Source: Bacillus zhangzhouensis (GTDB lineage Bacteria; Bacillota; Bacilli; Bacillales; Bacillaceae). Taken from it: DNA of 64,000 nt. Under the pieces are notes generated by a model. That model searched no databases. It worked only from the letters and a program-made list of their open reading frames with translations, and was not told the origin of the DNA. The stretch covers positions 62,001 through 126,000 of the forward strand of contig NZ_JOTP01000006.1 in the NCBI RefSeq assembly GCF_000715205.1. Reading direction: 5' to 3'. This document shows, one piece after another, positions 19,601 to 28,035 of this stretch. Numbering within the stretch: the stretch's first letter is position 1; every line of letters begins with the position of its first letter. A program made the position numbers and the translations under genes.

Positions 19601-20829
19601 TGAGACGCCTTCCACTCTTCTTTATCCGTCCCAACATAAAATGGGGTTTGATCAAATGGAATACGGTGATTCGGCTTATCAAAGTGCGGCATTGGAACAA
19701 ATTGACGATGATGCAGCATCATGACTGTTTTGATAAACCCAGCCACGCCGCTTGCGGCATCTAAATGACCGATATTGGCTTTGACTGATCCAATCCGGCA
19801 AAAGCCTTGTTGATCTGTTTGAAAAGCACGAGTGAGCGCTTCAATCTCTATCGGATCCCCAACTGGCGTACCCGTTCCATGTGCTTCGATATAAGAAATC
19901 GTCTCTGGTTCTGTCTCAGCCATTTCTAAAGCAGATTCAATGACGCTTGCCTGACCACTGACACTTGGAGCCGTATAGCCGACTTTATTGCTTCCATCAT
20001 TGTTCGTTGCAGACCCTTTCACGACGGCATAAATAAAATCTCCGTCTTCTATCGCATCTTTTAATCGTTTTAGCGCCACAACGCCTGCACCTTCTCCAAA
20101 AATGGTCCCTTTTGCTTTCTCATCAAATGGTCGGCAATGGCCATCAGGAGAATAAATCATTCCTTCTTGGTATTGATACCCTGTGATCTGCGGCTGATGG
20201 AGTGTGACACCGCCAGCTAACGCAAGATCACATTCTCCACCGATTAATCCTTGGCATGCCATATGGATAGCAACAAGCGACGTGGAGCAAGCCGTTTGTA
20301 CGGATACGCTTGGACCTTTTAGATTTAATTTATAGGCAACCCGAGAAGCGAAGGACGGGTCATTGAGATGCATGATTTGAAACACATCTTCGTTCTTTCC
20401 AAGTGACGACATATGCTGCCCCATCCACGATAGATTGCTAGATGCGCCAGCATAAAGGCCAATTAACCCATCGTATTGCTCCGGATCATAGCCAGCGTCT
20501 TCTAACGCATGCCATGTACATTCATGCATCAATCGAATTTGCGGATCCATGATCGAAGCCTCTCGCGGAGTATAGCCAAAGAAGTCAGCATCAAATGATG
20601 CCGCATCTTGTAAATATGGCTTGGCCTTCACATAATCAGGATGCTTTAGCAGCGCTTCATCTACACCCGCTGCCTTTAATTCCTCATCAGTGAAAAACGT
20701 AACGGATTCCTTTCCTTGCGATACATTTTCCCAAAACGTTTGGACATCCGGTGCTCCGGGAAACGTACCTGCTAATCCTACTACTGCAATTTCAAGTCCA
20801 GATTCGGTCCATTGCTCTTGATCAGACAT
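13597..20829 (-). CDS. amiL: AmiL, bimodular PKS: KS-(AT remnant)-ACP-KS-AT-KR-ACP
   Basis: This 2410-residue protein holds two extension modules. Module 1 has KS 12-435 (Cys181), a shrunken AT-like segment (about 500-730) and ACP 795-865 (Ser823). The AT remnant reads GEGSG where GHSxG should be and lacks the GQGxQ and HAFH motifs. Module 2 has KS 884-1305 (Cys1052), AT 1397-1745 (Ser1489; HAFH), KR about 1765-2250 (TGGLGGIG at 2018-2025, Tyr2183, Asn2187) and ACP 2295-2370 (Ser2332). Module 1 has no KR and module 2 has one, as needed for C4a and C6 of the dihydroisocoumarin. Module 1 must be loaded by another AT. A basic tail follows the last ACP and may dock to AmiM. Confidence 0.9.
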   Translation of the reverse strand: MSDQEQWTESGLEIAVVGLAGTFPGAPDVQTFWENVSQGKESVTFFTDEELKAAGVDEALLKHPDYVKAKPYLQDAASFDADFFGYTPREASIMDPQIRLMHECTWHALEDAGYDPEQYDGLIGLYAGASSNLSWMGQHMSSLGKNEDVFQIMHLNDPSFASRVAYKLNLKGPSVSVQTACSTSLVAIHMACQGLIGGECDLALAGGVTLHQPQITGYQYQEGMIYSPDGHCRPFDEKAKGTIFGEGAGVVALKRLKDAIEDGDFIYAVVKGSATNNDGSNKVGYTAPSVSGQASVIESALEMAETEPETISYIEAHGTGTPVGDPIEIEALTRAFQTDQQGFCRIGSVKANIGHLDAASGVAGFIKTVMMLHHRQFVPMPHFDKPNHRIPFDQTPFYVGTDKEEWKASHLPRRAGISAFGIGGANAHVILEEAKPRKANRSASSKELIVLSARSKHDMKSMTKNLKEYVSSHHELSLGQAAYTLQSGRRAFQYRKTFVCSTRDELLEKLQVLNEDPFGRESALFKRMSMRLTGYHETGLREYIKLYEKDHSFKTEVDRSVSLVQSVLPIKKDELFHSKPSGQAEVAMLIMTSAFAYQLKALGIEPDVWIGEGSGVWTALCAAGGLELTEAASIVYHLHDTQTVDQWLSTLHQKTLHQPVYIQQTGEELTTFQPSSAKRFLDKNQTVKSFLNEQESTALIIDLSMKQGMVVEKGAEKTAEPLDGDILQIAGVLWEMGVDLAFPLTEEKNRQRIPLPGYPFHKKDFSAQTKPVAAIEPQKPQEEKRVFTSLASLQKDIHDIVQTHFGFDQIDDESPFFEFGATSLDISQLAAKISERMDQKIDTVQLYRFATVASLSEYLFEEQTEREQTPASLPAKIASPEYTDIAIVGMAGRFPGTSSLEDFWQRLVNGEEMIHFFTEEELKKAGLDASVYQHPNFIGAKGRLQDIEGFDADFFNYSAREAELMDPQFRLLHECAWEALEDAGCDPDRMAGKIGVYTGTSPNHEWLTRFAHQMEATEQFSAMLLNDREFFSTQLSYKLNLHGPSVTMQTACSTSLVNIGMACQALLNQECDAALAGGVTVSSPENIGYIYQDGMIQSKDGHCRPFDQEASGTIFGDGAGIVLLKRYEDAIRDGNPIHAVIKGVGVNNDGNRKAGFTAPSVEGQAEVLKETYEKSGIDPASIGYLEAHGTGTKMGDPIEVSALSQVFKGTEPLTIPIGSVKSNVGHLNSAAGIAGLFKAILAIQHKTIPPTIHYESPNEDIPFKDTPFYVNQKALYWKESDEPRRAGVSSFGIGGTNAHMIIEEGILAKQKPASKQNQLLVLSAKTDTALAAMTDQLKQYVTQHPQVPLEDIAYTLRYGRKQFPYRKAIVLSSADEWLQQKQLETSVFRSKKWRKATFVFSGQGAQYAGMMRGLYEAEPVFKWEVDRCFKYVMETEQVDLKAIVFSEDETNQDITKTSNAQPLLFIFEYALAKLLQHSGIEPESMIGHSIGEYVAACLSGVFSLESALTLVMARGRLMQDMEKGAMLSVQLPEAELASMIDESLSVAAVNAKDLCVVSGKEEHVTAFEKKLQDKGIVTRQLHTSHAFHSYMMEPMLEAFHQFVEQVELHEPTIPFISNVTGTWATSEEVKTASYWTNHLRGTVHFHDGLSQLFTDEVRALIEVGPGNSLTALAKRHENKEPHHDVLNMVRHAREQADDHAYFLKRIGELWAGGYEVKTQPSPTQEERQLVSLPTYPFERKRYWIEAGKPASPQLSVPKETKKKEMGEWFYLPSWEQQPLDPVFEKETEEQTWLIFREQDAFHELFIQSFNQQGIKAISVTKGEAYQEKGQSFTINPAEGQHYRNMLDSLSNRGVNITRILHLWEASKEDDIASRQNAFQAQIEKGYYSLIFLSQAIAAQKNIRECRLFTVTSGIQPVTGNETICAEKSAMLGPCKVISQEYHHIKCWNIDVEDVPDVMSWKEQALVDLIVQEIMQPGKDQLVAYRNRQRWVQSYKRMPLQKEEGLPKMIRPNGVYLITGGLGGIGFVLSKMLAKEGNVHLYLTGRTALPPRDEWASYAHQENADEAQRTRIEKVLELERLGATVEAVQANAGDLDQMKHVFETIRKKHGGVHGVFHAAGLPGSTSFRAIKDIPSTLAQGEDQFQSKVKGLDVLEQLLAQEQADFCLLFSSISALLGGLGFSAYSAANLYMDAFAARLNQNSQTPWMCVNWDAWNFWGELESTIGESINELAILPEEGAELFQYVLSNRQNRHMLVSTGNLDQRIDQWLSLESKVAESEDSYEVSKHERPELSNPYVAPRNETEKAICQVWQDFMGMEQVGIHDNFFDLGASSLDIVQVTNRLNQALQTNEAVVTLFTYPSVAELAKYIKPSDESKEESMEEELAVVTSGDRRARFKQQRNKRLRGGIENE

Positions 20830-20847
20830 ACGCTACATTTCTCCCAT

Positions 20848-23800
20848 CTATTTTCGTTTTAATCTCTGTTTACGGCGATTTTTCCCTTCAGCCATTGCTT
20901 GTTTACGTAAATTAGATGATTCAGTGACAGCTTGCTTTTCTTTTTTTACACCATGTATTTTCTTCAGTTCGGCAGCCAATGACGCGATGGTTGGATGGCT
21001 GTACATCATGACTACCGGAACCTCGATGCCGTATACCGATTTGATATGACCACTCATCTGCAATAAATCAAGAGACGTCGCACCCATTTCAAAGAAATTC
21101 TCATTCACATCCGGTTCATGCTTAAAAAAGGAGCTAAGCAGATCACTCAATGATGCTTCTAGACGTTCATCTATGATCTGTGATATCTCTTGAGACGGCT
21201 CATCCTCTAGCTGTACAGGTGTTAAGCGATGTTTGATTCTCTCCCCCATATCTCGAACGGATACAAGAATTTGCGGATAATCTAGACGTAGCACTTCTTG
21301 AAAGGCCTTTATTCCTTTTTCTGGAGAAATTCCTACCTGCTCCTCAAGTGCCATCATGTCATTGACTTTGGCAGCCAATGCCGAATCGTGTGCCATACCG
21401 ACTTTCTCCCAGCGATCCCAATTCAAAGAAATAACCGGCTTCCCTTCCTGCCTTTTAGCATGAGCAAAGCTGTCCATAAAAGCATTTGAAGCCGCATAAG
21501 CCACTTGTCCAGCCGCTCCAAGAAAGGATACAAGGGATGAACAAAGCAAGAAGAAATCGAGCGTTTCATCCTTGAGTGCTTCTCCCAGCAAATAGGTCCC
21601 GTTGATTTTTGCCTGACACATGCGAATCTCATCGTCTGCTGTTCTTGCTTGAATGATCTTCCCATCTGCCTCTCCTGCCGCGTGAATGACGCCATGTAAA
21701 CCACCAAATGCCATATGAGCCAGCTGAATTGCTTTCTGCACGGCACATTCATCTGACACATCACCGTGTACAACTTGTACATCAGCCCCTAATTCTTCAA
21801 GAGCTAGTAGCTTTTTCACGGCCTCAGCTTCTTTCCCCTCCGCATCACGCAGTTTATGCCATTCAGAGCGTTCACGTATTTGTGATCGGCTCATGAGCAC
21901 AAGTTTTGCTTGATACGTTTCTGCTAAATGTTTAGCTAGTGTGAAGCCAATGCCGCCCATACCGCCAGTGATGAGATAAACGCCATTAGACCTGATAGAA
22001 TGCTTGGACGACTTCTCTTTTCTTAACGGTGTGCTTGAAGCTTTTCGAACCCAGCGGCTGCTCCCGCGATACGCCACGACCTGTTCTTGATCGTGCATCT
22101 CTACCTCATATGAAAGAAATAGTGGCCAATTCGCCTTAGTATCCTGACATAGATCAATGTGCTGACACTCTATGTGCTGATATTCTTGAGGAATGGTCAG
22201 TGCCAGTCCTGTTAATGTTGCTTGAAGGGGATCGACTTTCTCTATGCCGATGACATCATGCGCTTGGCTCGTCACGAGATGAAGACGCATGTTTGTGTTA
22301 TGGTATTTGCTGATCAACCTGACGAGATCGAGCACAGATAAGTAGTTTGGCTTGTTTTCGATATCCTCCGTCAGTTCATCATGCATCCAAATGATCTCTT
22401 CAGGGATAAATCCAGATTGCTGTAATTCAGCCATGATCCACTCTAAATGTGACAGTATATGAACGTCAGCCTTCATCAGCTGGTCATTTTCTTTGATCGT
22501 ATGATCACTTTGACATACGCTGACAACCTGCGCATGCCGTCCTTTCAAATAGGCGCCAATATGACCATCTTTCTCAAAAACCAACACACGTTTCCCGTGA
22601 TGATGCTGCTCTTTTAGTACAGGTGAAGAGCGCTCCCACACCGGAATGTAAAACCAGTCTTGAAAATCAGCTAAGTGATTCTCCTCCTGTCCTGATGGTG
22701 TTAAAGCGGTCATCATCTGGTCCGCTTTGAACTGCGGCGAGGGGAATATTTGATGCTCAAATGGATATGTTGGCAGTGAGACTCGATATGGGGTCTCCTC
22801 TTTTCTAACAGCGCTCCAGTTCGGCTCCACTCCGAAACTCCACAGCTTCCCTATGGCCTTTTGCATATATTCATCATCAGCTGCTTGCTCTTTTGGATGT
22901 CGCACCAATGAAACAGCAGCTGCTTTATCCACATCATAGCGATCGTGGCGTCTCACGAATTGAGTCAATGTATGACCTGGCCCCAATTCAATGAAGACCA
23001 CCTCTCCAAGTCCAAGTAGCGTCTCTATTCCTTGACTAAATAAAACAGGCTGTCTGATATGAGATGCCCAGTAATCAGGTGATGCTGCTTGCTCATGGGT
23101 TAACCAGCTCCCTGTCACATTGGAAACAATCGGTATCTCGCCTTGCTGATAGGCGATCTCAGAGAGTACTTCCTTAAACTGATCGGCCGCTTCATCCATC
23201 ATACTCGTATGAAAGGCGTGAGAGGTTTTCAGCTTTTGGACAGAAGCACCGCTTTTCTCAGCTTGTTCGATATATACCTGTAAACGGTCTGTAGGACCGG
23301 AAACAACGGATAATTGTGAGCTATTCACAGCAGATAGCTCGACACCTTCTGGAAGTTCATGCTTAATCTCCTCGGCAGGAAGTGTCACACCGGCCATATC
23401 ACCTGGAGGCATCTTTTGCATCAAATTGCCTCTTTTTAAAACGATCCGGATTGCATCTTCAAGATGGATGATACCGGCCACACAGGCTGCCGTAATTTCT
23501 CCAATACTATGACCGATGAAATAATGCGGGCGTATGCCTAGTCCCATCAGCTTCGATGCGAGTGCATACTCAAAACTAAACAAGATGATTTGTGTATAAG
23601 ACGTTTGCTGCATGAGTTGTTCTGCTTCAATGAAGTCTGCTTCGGTTATTGGATATAATACTTTCTCGATCTCAACACCTGCCAAGGATAAAATGATGGC
23701 AAAACATTTTTGAAGCGTTTGTTTAAATACAGGGTCGTTCTCATATAAATCCTTGCCCATATTGACATACTGAGCACCTTGACCAGAGAACATCCAAACG

Positions 23801-25353
23801 ACCGCAGGCTGCTGAAAGGCCTTTTGAGGCTGTCCAGCTGACTGGAATGTGCGATCGGAGCTTGCAAGAAATGCTTGTCGATAAGGAAAATGCTTTCGCC
23901 CCTCCTGCATCGTAAACGCAGCATGGGATAGCGGCACGTCCTTTTGTTCTTTTAAATAGGAAGTGATTTGCTCAGCAGACGTTTGAACCGCTTGTTTCGA
24001 CCTTGCTGATATCACCATGAGTTCGTGATCCTTGTCTACTGACGGCTTTTCAGCTGTAGGCGCCTCTTCCATGATGAGATGTACATTCGTACCACCGACT
24101 CCGAATGAACTGACCCCAGCACGCAGTGGCTGCTCTCGTTTCTTCCATGGTACGGGTGTTGTATTCACATAAAACGGGCTTGATTCAAAATCAATTTTCG
24201 GATTCGGTCTTTCATAATGAAGACTAGGTGGCAGCGTCTGATGATACAGACTAAGCGTCGTTTTGATAAAACCGGCAATTCCTGCCGCTGAATCAAGATG
24301 ACCGATATTGGTTTTCACAGACCCGATGGCACAAAACTGTTTTTTATCCGTTTGAAAGGCTTGATTCAGTGATTCAATTTCAACTGGATCTCCAAGGGTC
24401 GTACCTGTGCCATGTGCTTCGATATAAGAAATGCTCTCGGCTTCTACACGACTGATCTTGAGCGCCTTTTTAATAATTTCACTTTGCCCTTCTATACTTG
24501 GTGCTGTGTAACCAACCTTTCGCCCACCATCATTGTTATACGCTGACCCTTTAATCACCCCATAGATGTGATCCTTATCCTTTAGTGCCTGCTTTAATGA
24601 TTTGAGCACAACAACTCCACAGCCCTCGCCGCCAACTGTTCCTTTTGCCTGTTCATCAAAGGCTCGGCAGTGTCCATCAGGGGACATGATCATGCCCTCT
24701 TGATACATGTATCCTTTTTTGTGTGGAGTCGTGATGGTGACGCCGCCAGCGAGTGCCATTTTACATTCACCAGTGAGAAGGGAGCGTGCCGCCAAATGAA
24801 CTGCAACCAAAGAGGAGGAACAAGCTGTATCAACAGCCACACTTGGTCCCTTCAAATTCAATTTATAGGACACCTTTGTGTTCATAAAATCTTTATCTGT
24901 TAATTGAACAGCCGCAAATTGCTCAGATGAGTTATTCGTTCTCATCAGCATGGAAGCAGCCTGCCAGTATAAATTGGCAGAAGCAGCACCAAATAAACCG
25001 ATCGGCTCCTGATAGGTTTCAGGGTTATAGCCTGCATCTTCAAGGGATTCCCACGCCACCTCATGAAACATGCGGATTTGCGGGTCCATTACTTCTGCCT
25101 CCCGCTGTGAATAACCAAAGAAATCCGCATCAAAGTGATCATGCTGATCTACTGCTCCTTTGGCACGTACATATTGCTCATGATCCAGTGCTTCTTGTTC
25201 AACCCCCGCCTCGAGCAATTCTTCCTTAGAAAAAAACGTAATGGACTCTCTACCATTTGCAAGGTTATCCCAAAAGCTACGAATATTCTTCGCTCCCGGA
25301 AAACGGCAGGCCATACCAACCACCGCAACCTCTAATCCTGTTAACTTACTCAT
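20848..25353 (-). CDS. amiK: AmiK, PKS module: KS-AT-KR-ACP
   Basis: This 1501-residue protein is the first polyketide module after the AmiJ amino acid. Domains are KS 6-430 (Cys178 in DTACSSS), AT 517-870 (GHSIGE with Ser616; HAFH 712-715, malonyl type), KR about 897-1375 (TGGMGGIG at 1129-1136, Tyr1286, Asn1290) and ACP 1395-1465 (Ser1427). The KR would reduce the former amino acid carbonyl to the hydroxyl that closes the lactone in amicoumacin. Its start overlaps amiJ by eight bases (ATGAGTAA). After the ACP comes a strongly basic tail resembling that of AmiL, a likely docking element. Confidence 0.9.
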   Translation of the reverse strand: MSKLTGLEVAVVGMACRFPGAKNIRSFWDNLANGRESITFFSKEELLEAGVEQEALDHEQYVRAKGAVDQHDHFDADFFGYSQREAEVMDPQIRMFHEVAWESLEDAGYNPETYQEPIGLFGAASANLYWQAASMLMRTNNSSEQFAAVQLTDKDFMNTKVSYKLNLKGPSVAVDTACSSSLVAVHLAARSLLTGECKMALAGGVTITTPHKKGYMYQEGMIMSPDGHCRAFDEQAKGTVGGEGCGVVVLKSLKQALKDKDHIYGVIKGSAYNNDGGRKVGYTAPSIEGQSEIIKKALKISRVEAESISYIEAHGTGTTLGDPVEIESLNQAFQTDKKQFCAIGSVKTNIGHLDSAAGIAGFIKTTLSLYHQTLPPSLHYERPNPKIDFESSPFYVNTTPVPWKKREQPLRAGVSSFGVGGTNVHLIMEEAPTAEKPSVDKDHELMVISARSKQAVQTSAEQITSYLKEQKDVPLSHAAFTMQEGRKHFPYRQAFLASSDRTFQSAGQPQKAFQQPAVVWMFSGQGAQYVNMGKDLYENDPVFKQTLQKCFAIILSLAGVEIEKVLYPITEADFIEAEQLMQQTSYTQIILFSFEYALASKLMGLGIRPHYFIGHSIGEITAACVAGIIHLEDAIRIVLKRGNLMQKMPPGDMAGVTLPAEEIKHELPEGVELSAVNSSQLSVVSGPTDRLQVYIEQAEKSGASVQKLKTSHAFHTSMMDEAADQFKEVLSEIAYQQGEIPIVSNVTGSWLTHEQAASPDYWASHIRQPVLFSQGIETLLGLGEVVFIELGPGHTLTQFVRRHDRYDVDKAAAVSLVRHPKEQAADDEYMQKAIGKLWSFGVEPNWSAVRKEETPYRVSLPTYPFEHQIFPSPQFKADQMMTALTPSGQEENHLADFQDWFYIPVWERSSPVLKEQHHHGKRVLVFEKDGHIGAYLKGRHAQVVSVCQSDHTIKENDQLMKADVHILSHLEWIMAELQQSGFIPEEIIWMHDELTEDIENKPNYLSVLDLVRLISKYHNTNMRLHLVTSQAHDVIGIEKVDPLQATLTGLALTIPQEYQHIECQHIDLCQDTKANWPLFLSYEVEMHDQEQVVAYRGSSRWVRKASSTPLRKEKSSKHSIRSNGVYLITGGMGGIGFTLAKHLAETYQAKLVLMSRSQIRERSEWHKLRDAEGKEAEAVKKLLALEELGADVQVVHGDVSDECAVQKAIQLAHMAFGGLHGVIHAAGEADGKIIQARTADDEIRMCQAKINGTYLLGEALKDETLDFFLLCSSLVSFLGAAGQVAYAASNAFMDSFAHAKRQEGKPVISLNWDRWEKVGMAHDSALAAKVNDMMALEEQVGISPEKGIKAFQEVLRLDYPQILVSVRDMGERIKHRLTPVQLEDEPSQEISQIIDERLEASLSDLLSSFFKHEPDVNENFFEMGATSLDLLQMSGHIKSVYGIEVPVVMMYSHPTIASLAAELKKIHGVKKEKQAVTESSNLRKQAMAEGKNRRKQRLKRK

Positions 25354-28015
25354 CTATCATCCCGCCTAACAGTTGTGCGGCACTTTCTAAGTCATCCGCT
25401 TCATTTTCTCCATCAGCTTCTATTTGTTTATCTTGTCCTGCTGATTTGTTTTTTAATTGGGCTGCTATTTGTGAAACAGTTGTATATTGGAACAGTTCCA
25501 TCACTGTCAGCTCCTGCTGAAATTCTTCTTTCACTTTATTGGACAGCTCAACGATATTAAAAGAGTTCCCACCCAAATCGAAAAACGGTTCATCTAATCG
25601 AATGTGAGAAGCAGGGACTTGTAAAATAGAAGCGAAAATGCGAACAAGCTTCTGCTCTGTTTCATTGTGTGCTTGAATAGCCACTCGCTCTTGCCCGGCT
25701 GGCAACTGATCTTCTGGATTCGGCAGTGCTTGAATATCTAATTTTCCTGATAGATTTAAAGGAAATTGCTCTACTTGAATCAAATGCCTTGGCACCATAT
25801 ACCCTGGTAATCTCCCACTTAGAGATTGACGAAGTACACGCTGATCTATGACTTGATTTGCCATCAAATATGCGCAAATGTATTGGTCCTGCTCCGTCGT
25901 CTCCTTAGGGATCACAATGACATCTTGGATTAGTCCTTGCATATTCGGATCATCAAGAATAGCTCTGCGGATCTCCTCCAGCTCAATTCGATACCCTCTG
26001 ATTTTAACTTGGTTGTCGTTCCTTTTGGCAAATTCCAAGACCCCATCAAACCGCCATCTTGCAAGGTCCCCCGTACCGTATAACACCCCGCTGCTCAACT
26101 CTGGTTTTTTGATAAATTTCTCCTTGCTCAGATCAGGATGATTGATGTACCCACGCCCTACACCATCGCCTGAGATATACAGTTCACCAAAGACACCAAT
26201 CGGAACTGGCTCCCCTTGCCCGTCACATATGAAGATGCGCTCATTTGGCATCGGCTTCCCAATAGGAATGACCTGTTCATCCCAGTTATGTGGAATCAAA
26301 AAGGATGACGATTGAACAGTACATTCAGTAGGCCCATATGCATTAATCATGATGGGTTTTTCACTTGATAGATGCTGTAAAAATTGATCCATCAGTTCTT
26401 TTGTAAATACTTCTCCGCCTACAAGCAGCATGTTCAAAGCAGGCAGATCCTGTTTCGATTGCCCTGCTGCCTTGTTCATCAGCTTTAAATGAGAGGGTGT
26501 CACATCTGACAGCTGAATGTGGTTTTCTCGATAAAAATCCCACAATGCATGCCCATCCATACGGACTTCATCTTTGGCAATATGCAGCGTATGTCCGAGC
26601 AACAATGTTGGAAACAACGTTTGAACAGACGCATCAAAAATATGTGAAGCCAGCATCCCTACTTGCACATCATCTGGAAGCAGATCAAAAAAGCGTGTTT
26701 TCATTCCGTACACCAAATTAATGACATGACGATGTTCAATGACGACCCCTTTCGGATGCCCTGTCGTTCCTGATGTATACAGAACATAAGCCATATCCGA
26801 AGGCGAAATAGACCAAGTCAGGTCCTCTTTTATTTCCGATTCATGAAGCATGTCTTGAATGACATGAACCTCGACATCCAATCCTTCATGTTCGGCTGCA
26901 TCCGATACAATCGCTGTAGCGCCACTGTTTTTGAGCATATACCGAATTCTTTCGATCGGCAGATGAACATCAATTGGTAGATAAGCATAGCCAGCCTTTA
27001 AGATGCCAAGAATGGCAATCACAAGTTCAGCAGACCGATACATTCTGAGACCGACTGGGGTCTCCCGTATCATCTGACTTTGAGAGAGTCTAAGCGCAAT
27101 GCGATCCGATAAATGGTCAACCTCTTCATATGTATAGGAGGTGGTGCCGAACAAAACGGCCGTTCGTGCTGGATGCAATTGGACTTGCTGTTGAAATAAA
27201 GACACAATATCACGATCCACTGGATAAGCGAGCGACTCCCCTTGAAACGCATCAAACAACTGACTTTTTTCCATGTCAGATAGAAATGAGTGTGTGCTCA
27301 TCGCTTGTTCAGGCGCTTTGAGCAATTGCTCTGTGAGTGTCATGAAATGTTTGGAAAACTGCTCCATCATTTGATCGTCATAAATGGAAGCATCCCAGTG
27401 GACTTCGGTATGCAGCTGATCTTGTGCTTTCTTCCAAACAATAAGCACATCAGCATTTAAATGCTTTCGGTCAGCCTGTCCATGCAATGTCTCAAACGCA
27501 CATGCCAGATTGACACGCTCCTTGCCGTCACCTAATGAATGCCAAAGTTCCTCCATTAAAATATGAACAGGATAGTTTTGATGACGCACTGCCTCCTGAA
27601 ACGATCGTTTCACTGCATCTAACCCTGCGCTGAAGCTCATATGAGGATCAAACTCTGCCTTGAGTGGCAGCATATGATTAATGGCAGATTGATTGGCGGA
27701 CTGTTCCATTGTAGGAACAGTCACCATCAACTCAGTTTTTCCGCTGTAACGTTGCAGCAAGCCAAAAGCAGCTGTGGTCAGCACGATAAACATCCGCAAA
27801 TCAGAATCTCCACATAATTGCTTTAACGAATGGTTCACAGCCACCGGGAAGGACGAATGAAGCGATCGGTTCATTGCAGCAGGCTTGACTTGTGAAACCG
27901 TATGGGGAATGCGACCATCCAGCTGGACACCTGATAAAATAGATGTCCAGTAGGCTCTTTCCTTCACCTTTTCCTTAGCCGCTGCTTTCAGTTGAAAATC
28001 ATCATGTTCAATCAC
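25346..28015 (-). CDS. amiJ: AmiJ, NRPS: partial C-lobe, adenylation, thiolation (Leu expected)
   Basis: From a GTG start at 28013-28015 the protein has 889 residues. I prefer this start because AGAGGTGA lies eight bases before it; an upstream GTG at 28025-28027 overlaps that site. Residues about 16-246 resemble only the C-terminal half of a condensation domain and lack HHxxxDG. The A domain follows (YTSGTTGHPKG near 413), then T with Ser818 (GGNS). The full C domain for this module is at the end of AmiI. By domain order AmiJ should load leucine. Hand-read specificity residues are D461 A462 Q465 D504 L531 G533 A559 V567 Q568, nearer to published Gln codes. See findings. Confidence 0.85.
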   Translation of the reverse strand: MIEHDDFQLKAAAKEKVKERAYWTSILSGVQLDGRIPHTVSQVKPAAMNRSLHSSFPVAVNHSLKQLCGDSDLRMFIVLTTAAFGLLQRYSGKTELMVTVPTMEQSANQSAINHMLPLKAEFDPHMSFSAGLDAVKRSFQEAVRHQNYPVHILMEELWHSLGDGKERVNLACAFETLHGQADRKHLNADVLIVWKKAQDQLHTEVHWDASIYDDQMMEQFSKHFMTLTEQLLKAPEQAMSTHSFLSDMEKSQLFDAFQGESLAYPVDRDIVSLFQQQVQLHPARTAVLFGTTSYTYEEVDHLSDRIALRLSQSQMIRETPVGLRMYRSAELVIAILGILKAGYAYLPIDVHLPIERIRYMLKNSGATAIVSDAAEHEGLDVEVHVIQDMLHESEIKEDLTWSISPSDMAYVLYTSGTTGHPKGVVIEHRHVINLVYGMKTRFFDLLPDDVQVGMLASHIFDASVQTLFPTLLLGHTLHIAKDEVRMDGHALWDFYRENHIQLSDVTPSHLKLMNKAAGQSKQDLPALNMLLVGGEVFTKELMDQFLQHLSSEKPIMINAYGPTECTVQSSSFLIPHNWDEQVIPIGKPMPNERIFICDGQGEPVPIGVFGELYISGDGVGRGYINHPDLSKEKFIKKPELSSGVLYGTGDLARWRFDGVLEFAKRNDNQVKIRGYRIELEEIRRAILDDPNMQGLIQDVIVIPKETTEQDQYICAYLMANQVIDQRVLRQSLSGRLPGYMVPRHLIQVEQFPLNLSGKLDIQALPNPEDQLPAGQERVAIQAHNETEQKLVRIFASILQVPASHIRLDEPFFDLGGNSFNIVELSNKVKEEFQQELTVMELFQYTTVSQIAAQLKNKSAGQDKQIEADGENEADDLESAAQLLGGMIDE

Positions 28016-28035
28016 TCTTCCATTCACCTCTTTAC

